This document shows positions 6,667-11,157 of a DNA stretch of 11,157 nucleotides, piece after piece. This DNA comes from JAVEVH01 sp034005145 (lineage in GTDB: Bacteria; Patescibacteriota; Dojkabacteria; SC72). Under the pieces are notes generated by a model that did not search any database, was not told the origin of the DNA, and saw nothing but the letters and a program-made list of their open reading frames with translations. The DNA lies in contig JAVEVH010000022.1 in the NCBI GenBank assembly GCA_034005145.1, positions 1 through 11,157 on the forward strand. Direction: 5' to 3'. Position numbers and translations under genes: made by a program. Within the stretch, counting starts at the first letter, position 1. The number at the start of each line of letters is the position of its first letter.

Positions 6667-7749
6667 TTACTGTATTCTTAACTGAGCTTCAAGAAGCTCA
6701 TCTAAGTTACCATCTAAAACACTTTCTGGGTTACTTAGCTCTATTCCTGTTCTTAAATCTTTTACTAATTTATATGGATGTAGTATGTAGTTTCTTATCT
6801 GATTACCCCATCCTGCTACTTTATAATCTCCCTTAATGTCAGTTATCTCTTTTATACGATTCTCTTCTAATATTTTCCAAAGCTTTCCTTTAAGTATCTG
6901 CATAGCTTTCTGTCTATTCTGTAACTGACTTCTCTCCTGTGAGCAGTGTACAGTAATGCCTGTTGGTATATGAGTTATCTGTACTGCAGAGGATGTTTTG
7001 TTTACATTCTGCCCACCTGGTCCACCTGACTTAGTTGCTTTAAACTCTATATCTGCTTCCGGTATCTCTATATCTTTCTCTAAATCATCTAGTATGGGAA
7101 TTACTTCTACACCTGCAAAGGATGTTTGTCTAAGATTTTGAGAATTGAAAGGAGAGAGTCTAATTAATCTGTGTGTCCCATGTTCTCTTTTTAATATACC
7201 GTATGCATACTTACCATATATATCTAATGTAACAGTAGATATACCTACCTCCTGGCCTTTGAGGATATTAGTTACGGTATATTTCCAACCCTTTTTCTCT
7301 ATATACATTGTATACATTCTAAACAGCATCTCTGCCCAATCATTAGCTTCTGTACCTCCTTGACCTGAGTGTATGGACATAGTGGCACTACAGCTATCAT
7401 ATTTGCCAGAGAGAAACTTAAGTGATTCAAATTGAGATATCTCCTTTTCTAATCTCTCATACTCTTGAGTAAGCAATTCTTCATCTCCTTTATCATTCTC
7501 TTCTACCAAAGAGAGTAGGGAGTTAATATCTTGAGTAAGTTTGGATATATCGTTAATCTCTTGGGTTATATCAGCTATCTGGGTAAGAACATCTTGTGCA
7601 TGCTTATTATCTTCCCAAAGATTTTCTTTTCTACTCTCTTGCTCTAGTGATTTGAGTATACCTTTTTTAGAATCTATGTCTAAAGATTGGGCTATATCAC
7701 TTACTTTTTGAGAAAGTTCTTCTACCTCTCTTTTACTAATTGAGTTCAT
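6667..7749 (-). CDS. prfB: Peptide chain release factor 2, uninterrupted reading frame
   Basis: A 360-residue class-1 release factor. The N-terminal helical domain contains ENLWEDNKHAQDVL. The stop-codon recognition motif is SPF at 199-201 (LSPFNSQNLRQTSFAGVEV), which identifies RF2 (UGA/UAA) rather than RF1 (PxT). The catalytic GGQ is at 245-247 in KSGGPGGQNVNK, followed by CSQERSQLQNRQKAM. The C terminus (KDLRTGIELSNPESVLDGNLDELLEA) is canonical. In many bacteria prfB needs a programmed +1 frameshift near codon 25. Here Leu23-Asp24 are encoded in frame as TTA GAC with no internal stop and no upstream AGGGGG, so that autoregulation is absent. prfB next to ftsEX and a coiled-coil hydrolase is a known bacterial gene order. 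A TATAAT lies 8 nt before the ATG. Confidence 0.97.
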   Translation of the reverse strand: MNSISKREVEELSQKVSDIAQSLDIDSKKGILKSLEQESRKENLWEDNKHAQDVLTQIADITQEINDISKLTQDINSLLSLVEENDKGDEELLTQEYERLEKEISQFESLKFLSGKYDSCSATMSIHSGQGGTEANDWAEMLFRMYTMYIEKKGWKYTVTNILKGQEVGISTVTLDIYGKYAYGILKREHGTHRLIRLSPFNSQNLRQTSFAGVEVIPILDDLEKDIEIPEADIEFKATKSGGPGGQNVNKTSSAVQITHIPTGITVHCSQERSQLQNRQKAMQILKGKLWKILEENRIKEITDIKGDYKVAGWGNQIRNYILHPYKLVKDLRTGIELSNPESVLDGNLDELLEAQLRIQ

Positions 7750-7757
7750 TCTTGTAT

Positions 7758-7763
7758 ATTATA
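7758..7763 (-). promoter_or_regulatory. -10 element for the leaderless prfB-ftsEX operon
   Basis: On the minus strand a perfect TATAAT is followed by ATACAAGA (8 nt) and then the prfB ATG. Transcription would begin at or within a base or two of the start codon. No -35 match is evident at 16-18 nt. There is no room for a ribosome-binding site. Confidence 0.65.
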
Positions 7764-7765
7764 CT
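7760..7765 (+). promoter_or_regulatory. Candidate -10 element for gpmI, overlapping the prfB -10
   Basis: TATACT on the plus strand shares bases with the minus-strand TATAAT of prfB. It would give a leader of about 20 nt before the gpmI ATG at 7793. That leader has no Shine-Dalgarno. A second TATATT (7787-7792) directly touches the ATG and is too close to act for this start. Confidence 0.4.
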
Positions 7766-7792
7766 AATTCTATTTTAAAAAACAGATATATT

Positions 7793-9445
7793 ATGTTTGG
7801 GTTATTTAATAAAAAGGATAGTGGAAAGATAAAGGGGAAGTTAGAAGAAAAGGCATCAAACTTTTCCGTACTACTCATATTAGATGGATTTGGAGTACAT
7901 CCTGATCCTGAAGGTAACGCAGTATTAGGTGCTAATACTCCATTTTTGGATACTGCTTGGACATTTGGTAAATCAACACTTATTAACGCTTCAGGTACCT
8001 ATGTAGGATTACCCTCAGAAGAGGCAGGAAACTCTGAGGTAGGTCATCTTAACTTGGGTGCAGGACAGGTTGTATACCAAACCTTACCTATGATTAATGA
8101 TGCGATATCTACTCATGAATTGGATAGTAACCCAACCTTAAAAGAAGCAATAGAGGAAGTTAAAAGAAGAGGTTCTAACTTACATCTAAGTGGTGTGTTA
8201 AGTGCTGCTGGTGTACACGGTCATATTAAACATCTTTTTTCATTAATGGAGCTTTGTAAGGCTCATGGTATTAATCCATATATCCATATTATGTTAGATG
8301 GAAGAGATACGCCTGCTAAGGATGGTTTTTTGTACTTAAACAAATTAAATGAAAAGATTAAAGAGTTAGGGATTGGAAAGATTGCTTCTATGCAAGGGAG
8401 ATTTTACGGTATGGATAGGGATAATAGGTGGGAGAGAATTAAGCTAGCATATGATGCTATGGTTGGTATATCTAAAGAAACATTCCAAGATCCTGTTGTA
8501 GCATTACAATCTGCATACGCTCGAAATGAAACAGATCAATTCTTTGTTCCTAGAACTAGAGTAGATGCTACTGGTAAACCAGTAGGCCCAATTAGAACAA
8601 ATGATATTTTAATACTTTGGAATTTTAGAGAGGATCGTGCTAGGCAATTAAGTAAAGCTTTTATTATCAAAGAGTTTGATAATTTTGTAAGAAGAGATTA
8701 CCCAGAGAATCTATATCTAGTTACTATGACTGGATATGAGGAAAATATCCCTGCTCACGTTATCTTCCCTCCTAAAAAGATTAAGAAATCCTTAGCTTCA
8801 TATGTTGCTGAGAATGGTTTTAATCAATTACATATCTCTGAGACTGAAAAGAATATGCATGTTACATATTTCTTTAATGGAGGTATTGAGGCTCCTAATC
8901 CTGGGGAGGATTTCTTTAACATTCCATCTCCTAAGGTAGATAACTATGCAACTATTCCAGAGATGAGTTCTAAGATAATTAGGGATGAGGTAGTAAAAAG
9001 AATTAAGGCAATGAAACAGTACAATTACAAATTTATAGTAATCAACTTAGCTAACCCTGATATGTTAGGTCATACAGGTGATTACAAAGCAACCGTTAAG
9101 GGTAATGAGATAGTGGATGGAATTGCTGCGGATATCACTAAGGCTACACTAGCTATGGGAGGTTCCATACTTATTACTGCAGACCATGGTAATTGTGAGA
9201 CTATGATTAATAGGGTGACTAAAGAGGTAGATATTGCACATACTAATAACCCAGTACCACTAATTATACTTTCTGATATTAAGGATATTACTGCTGTCTC
9301 TGGTAAAAATATAGCTAAGGTCGGAACTGGTCCTAATGCAACAACTACAGGGTTACTAGCAGATGTTGGCCCTACATGTTTAGGTTTAGTAGGTTTAGAT
9401 GTACCTGATAGTATGACAGGTGTAGATCTAAGGAGTGTAATCTAG
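7793..9445 (+). CDS. gpmI: 2,3-bisphosphoglycerate-independent phosphoglycerate mutase
   Basis: This enzyme interconverts 3- and 2-phosphoglycerate in glycolysis using two Mn ions and a phosphoserine intermediate, in the cytoplasm. The alkaline-phosphatase-fold motifs are all visible: LILDGFG with Asp31, nucleophile Ser81 in GNSEVGHLNLGAGQ, DGRDTPAKDG (169-178), QGRFYGMDRDNRWERI, NFREDRARQL (277-286), HISETEKNMHVTYFFNGG, Asp423 and His427 in NPDMLGHTGD, Asp464 and His465 in TADHGNCETM, and His483 in AHTNNPVPL. At 550 residues it is longer than the usual 510 or so, mainly through an N-terminal basic extension of about 25 residues (MFGLFNKKDSGKIKGKLEEK). No later start codon exists before the catalytic domain, so the extension appears real. 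It is divergent from prfB across 43 nt. Its TAG stop interlocks with the uppP stop. Confidence 0.97.
   Translation: MFGLFNKKDSGKIKGKLEEKASNFSVLLILDGFGVHPDPEGNAVLGANTPFLDTAWTFGKSTLINASGTYVGLPSEEAGNSEVGHLNLGAGQVVYQTLPMINDAISTHELDSNPTLKEAIEEVKRRGSNLHLSGVLSAAGVHGHIKHLFSLMELCKAHGINPYIHIMLDGRDTPAKDGFLYLNKLNEKIKELGIGKIASMQGRFYGMDRDNRWERIKLAYDAMVGISKETFQDPVVALQSAYARNETDQFFVPRTRVDATGKPVGPIRTNDILILWNFREDRARQLSKAFIIKEFDNFVRRDYPENLYLVTMTGYEENIPAHVIFPPKKIKKSLASYVAENGFNQLHISETEKNMHVTYFFNGGIEAPNPGEDFFNIPSPKVDNYATIPEMSSKIIRDEVVKRIKAMKQYNYKFIVINLANPDMLGHTGDYKATVKGNEIVDGIAADITKATLAMGGSILITADHGNCETMINRVTKEVDIAHTNNPVPLIILSDIKDITAVSGKNIAKVGTGPNATTTGLLADVGPTCLGLVGLDVPDSMTGVDLRSVI
9442..9445. other. Interlocked convergent stop codons (CTAG)
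   Basis: The palindrome CTAG holds the gpmI stop (TAG, plus strand, 9443-9445) and the uppP stop (TAG, minus strand, 9444-9442). The genes overlap tail to tail by 4 nt, leaving no intergenic terminator. Confidence 0.95.
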
Positions 9446-10206
9446 AGTAACAGAAGTATTAATACAAATATTCCTAATACTATTCTATATACTCCAAAGA
9501 GTGTTAACCATTTCTCTTTACTAAATCTTTTGAGAAGAGAAAGAGAGAGGAATGTAAATATCCCCGCTATTATTATCCCTAATATGCCAGTACCATTCAA
9601 TATCCTCTGGGGATACTCTTTATATATAGAGTAGATAGGTGCTGCTAAGAGTAATGGTAATCCAAGTAAGAAGGAGTACTGTATAGCGGTATACTTGTTT
9701 AATCCAGAGAGAATACCCACTATTGTAGATATCCCTGATCTAGACCCTCCAGGTATTAATGCAAATATCTGTCCTACACCCATTAGTAATGATTGTTTCC
9801 ATGTTACACTCTTTAAATCTTGTTCCTCTACTTTCTTACTCCTTTCTACAAGTATCATTACAATACCCCAACCTATTAACGATATCGCTATTATTAAATT
9901 CCCTCTAAGTCTTTCCTCTATAACGGATTCAAAAAGTAATCCCACTATCCCAGCAGGTATAGTAGAGATTAATATCTTACTGTAAAAGGAGAGGTTCTCC
10001 TTTTTGAATATATCCTTAAAAAGTATATTCCAGAAGTGTAGTATTAAAGCAATTGTAGTACCCAAATGTAATACAGAGAGTAGGTATGTATCCATTTTTA
10101 TATCTAATAACTGTGCAGTTAAGATTAGATGTGCACTACTAGATATGGGTAGTAACTCTGTAACACCTTGTTCAATTCCCAGTATTAATACTTTAAGTAA
10201 TTCCAT
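9442..10206 (-). CDS. uppP: Undecaprenyl-diphosphate phosphatase (BacA/UppP)
   Basis: A 254-residue, highly hydrophobic membrane protein with about eight predicted membrane segments. It removes a phosphate from undecaprenyl diphosphate so that the lipid carrier can be reused in peptidoglycan synthesis. The two family signatures are present: GVTELLPISSSAHL (14-27, with Glu17, Ser22-24 and His26) and PGGSRSGIST (152-161, with Arg156). The position equivalent to the first conserved Glu of E. coli is Gln13, a substitution I believe is common in this family. Length is slightly below the usual 265-275. The ATG has no Shine-Dalgarno; a TATAAT 16 nt upstream predicts a leader under 10 nt. It is divergent from the cohesin-like gene. 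It complements the FtsEX-hydrolase operon, since both require a peptidoglycan wall. Confidence 0.96.
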   Translation of the reverse strand: MELLKVLILGIEQGVTELLPISSSAHLILTAQLLDIKMDTYLLSVLHLGTTIALILHFWNILFKDIFKKENLSFYSKILISTIPAGIVGLLFESVIEERLRGNLIIAISLIGWGIVMILVERSKKVEEQDLKSVTWKQSLLMGVGQIFALIPGGSRSGISTIVGILSGLNKYTAIQYSFLLGLPLLLAAPIYSIYKEYPQRILNGTGILGIIIAGIFTFLSLSLLKRFSKEKWLTLFGVYRIVLGIFVLILLLL

Positions 10207-10222
10207 ATTTTTTGTATGCTAG

Positions 10223-10228
10223 ATTATA
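10223..10228 (-). promoter_or_regulatory. -10 element for uppP
   Basis: A perfect TATAAT on the minus strand ends 16 nt before the uppP ATG, predicting transcription start around 10215 and a leader of under 10 nt. No -35 match is seen at 17 nt. It lies 10 nt from the oppositely oriented -10 of the cohesin-like gene. Confidence 0.5.
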
Positions 10229-10234
10229 TACTTG

Positions 10235-10243
10235 TGATATATT
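10235..10243 (+). promoter_or_regulatory. Extended -10 for the leaderless cohesin-like gene
   Basis: TGATATATT is an extended -10 (TG-n-TATATT). The hexamer 10238-10243 is exactly 8 nt before the ATG at 10252, the same sequence and spacing as at hpf. This supports 10252 as the start, rather than the ATG at 10216, which lies upstream of the promoter. Confidence 0.55.
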
Positions 10244-10251
10244 CTACTTAT

Positions 10252-10941
10252 ATGAATATGAAAAAGAAAGGGCTAATATTTTTACTATCTCTAATTATTA
10301 CACTCTCTATACCTAAGGTATATGCAGCTGATGCTACTTTTTCATTCTATCCAAGTAGTGGAATAGTGGAAGATGTGAAGGAAGGGTTTACAGTAGATAT
10401 TCTCATTAATTCAGGTGGATATGAACTTAGTAAAGCAAGAGCTACTATTAAATTTGATCCATCCGTTGTACAGCTTAGCAAAGCTATGAAGAATAACTCT
10501 CTTTTTGAGGAATGGCCGTTAGAACAGAGCACTACAGACAACAGTAGAGGGGTTGTAATGCTTACAGGTATAACTTCTTCAGATGGTTTAATTCCATATT
10601 ACAAAACAGGTACCTCCTCAGATGTGTTTGCTAGATTAGAATTTTATATTGTAGATGAAGATAGCAGTGAAGTAGTTTTAAGTTTTGAATATTCTGGTGA
10701 AGACGAACTATTTAAATCTGTATTAATATCTTCGGGTAAAGATACTCAGAATGTATTACTTTCACAACCTTCTTCTGTTACATTTGAAATAGATAAAGAT
10801 TTAGTACCTAGCACTGCTATAGATATGAATACCTTAGGTATTGGTATAGGTGTATTACTGATACTCGTTGGTGGTTTTGTACGAGGTAGTAGTGTGAATT
10901 TCTCTAAACAGAGGAGAGGTACAGTTGTTTTAGAGAATTAA
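10252..10941 (+). CDS. Secreted cohesin-like domain protein with C-terminal membrane anchor
   Basis: From the ATG at 10252 the product has 229 residues. A signal peptide (MNMKKKGLIFLLSLIITL... to VYA, cleavage near residue 25) is followed by one beta-rich domain (about 28-185). Its pattern, ATFSFYPSSGIVEDVKEGFT then VDILINSGGYELSKARATI and KFDPSVVQLS, with later SSDVFARLEFYIVDE, matches the type-I cohesin / CBM-like jelly-roll fold (EGF.V.I.I......L....A.I.FDPSVVQ). A C-terminal segment (TLGIGIGVLLILVGGFV) followed by RGSSVNFSKQRR anchors it with a short basic tail inside the cell. Cohesins bind dockerins in cellulosomes, but single cohesin-like domains are widespread on cell surfaces with other roles. 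No dockerin is seen here. A start at 10258 (MKKKGL) is also possible; a start at 10216 would place 12 non-signal-like residues ahead of the signal peptide. Confidence 0.8.
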   Translation: MNMKKKGLIFLLSLIITLSIPKVYAADATFSFYPSSGIVEDVKEGFTVDILINSGGYELSKARATIKFDPSVVQLSKAMKNNSLFEEWPLEQSTTDNSRGVVMLTGITSSDGLIPYYKTGTSSDVFARLEFYIVDEDSSEVVLSFEYSGEDELFKSVLISSGKDTQNVLLSQPSSVTFEIDKDLVPSTAIDMNTLGIGIGVLLILVGGFVRGSSVNFSKQRRGTVVLEN

Positions 10942-10954
10942 TATACTCCTGTTA

Positions 10955-10983
10955 TTGATTACAACTGTGATATTTGATATCAT
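10955..10983 (+). promoter_or_regulatory. Promoter for the tRNA-Phe/tRNA-Gly pair
   Basis: TTGATT (10955-10960, 4/6 to consensus) is followed by a 17-nt spacer and TATCAT (10978-10983, 5/6). The tRNA begins 18 nt after the -10 box, giving a leader of about 12 nt. It overlaps the small hairpin at 10968-10982. Confidence 0.55.
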
Positions 10984-10987
10984 TTTT
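10968..10987 (+). terminator. Weak possible terminator after the cohesin-like gene
   Basis: TGATAT and ATATCA form a 6-bp stem with a TTG loop, followed by TTTTT. The stem has only one GC pair and shares bases with the better-supported tRNA promoter, so the termination role is doubtful. Confidence 0.3.
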
Positions 10988-11001
10988 AAGCACTTTAATA
11001 T

Positions 11002-11077
11002 GCCGAGATAGCTCAGCTGGTAGAGCATCTGTCTGAAGAACAGGGGGTCCCCAGTTCAAATCTGGGTCTCGGCACCA
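11002..11077 (+). tRNA. tRNA-Phe (anticodon GAA)
   Basis: A full cloverleaf: acceptor GCCGAGA/TCTCGGC, D arm GCTC/GAGC with GG in the loop, anticodon stem TCTGT/ACAGG with a terminal T-G wobble around CTGAAGA (anticodon GAA), five-base variable loop, and T arm CCCAG/CTGGG around TTCAAAT. The discriminator is A and CCA is encoded. Position 37 is G. Confidence 0.97.
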
Positions 11078-11078
11078 T

Positions 11079-11155
11079 GCGAGAGTAGTTCAGTTGGCTA
11101 GAACGACACATTGCCAATGTGTAGGTCGCGGGTTCGAACCCCGTCTCTCGCTCCA
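11079..11155 (+). tRNA. tRNA-Gly (anticodon GCC)
   Basis: A full cloverleaf: acceptor GCGAGAG/CTCTCGC, D arm GTTC/GAAC, anticodon stem ACACA/TGTGT around TTGCCAA (anticodon GCC), and T arm GCGGG/CCCGT (one wobble) around TTCGAAC. The discriminator is T and CCA is encoded. Only one base separates it from the CCA of tRNA-Phe, so the two are surely co-transcribed. Confidence 0.97.
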
Positions 11156-11157
11156 TT

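Noticed and set aside
7117..7152. RF2 has Gln208 where E. coli RF2 has the stop-codon-stacking His (RHTSF versus RQTSF).
   Set aside because: RQTSFAGVEV is, as I recall, common in RF2 of other phyla such as Actinobacteria, so this is normal family variation rather than altered specificity.
10165..10170. UppP Gln13 in place of the first conserved Glu of E. coli.
   Set aside because: A QGxTE form is, as I recall, common in UppP homologues; the other key residues are intact.
10216..10251. Upstream ATG giving a longer cohesin-like protein.
   Set aside because: It would place 12 non-signal residues before the signal peptide, and it lies upstream of the extended -10 at 10235-10243.
1..11157. CRISPR array, transposon ends or phage genes.
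   Set aside because: No regularly spaced repeats, transposase motifs, long terminal inverted repeats or phage structural genes were seen.
1..11157. TGA reassigned to Gly or Trp (code 25 or code 4).
   Set aside because: All genes are full length in the standard code and an intact RF2 gene is present, so reassignment is not supported here.

Overview
This AT-rich window has compact genes, short intergenic gaps, almost no Shine-Dalgarno sequences and several genes that look leaderless. Twelve protein genes and three tRNA genes are supported. The low GC, the leaderless style, the small cell-envelope gene set and a secreted cohesin-like protein suggest a Candidate Phyla Radiation (Patescibacteria) bacterium. 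Dojkabacteria or Microgenomates are my best guesses, but this is inferred from gene style without any marker phylogeny. All twelve stop codons are TAA or TAG (six each) and none is TGA, although the window encodes RF2, the UGA-reading release factor.

Layout: 1-611 (+) is the 3' part of a Pol-beta-type nucleotidyltransferase whose start lies outside the window. 619-690 (-) is tRNA-Asn. 719-1174 and 1221-1649 (-) are two small acidic proteins of unknown function that look like diverged tandem paralogues. 1769-2362 (+) is a long-form ribosome hibernation factor (HPF), separated by a strong bidirectional terminator from the convergent minus-strand block. That block, read from 7749 down to 2425, is prfB - ftsE - ftsX - coiled-coil/M23 peptidase - membrane-anchored SurA-type chaperone. 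Divergent from prfB is gpmI (7793-9445, +), whose stop codon interlocks with that of uppP (9442-10206, -). Divergent from uppP is a secreted cohesin-like protein (10252-10941, +). It is followed by tRNA-Phe and tRNA-Gly at the right edge.

The minus-strand block reads as a cell-division and peptidoglycan-remodelling operon. FtsE (ATPase) and FtsX (membrane transducer) would control the extracellular coiled-coil hydrolase, as in FtsEX-EnvC or FtsEX-PcsB. UppP recycles the undecaprenyl lipid carrier for the same wall. The SurA-like protein may help secreted proteins fold. GpmI gives lower glycolysis, and HPF with RF2 covers translation.

The most striking observation is in the peptidase. Its M23 metal-site motifs occur in swapped order: the HLHF segment comes first, then the HxxxD segment, and the protein ends right after YLHIR. 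The break point is where a circular permutation of the M23 fold would put it. Other unusual points are an FtsE with a roughly 90-residue C-terminal extension ending in a helix-hairpin-helix-like module, and -10 boxes placed exactly 8 nt before the start codons of three genes.
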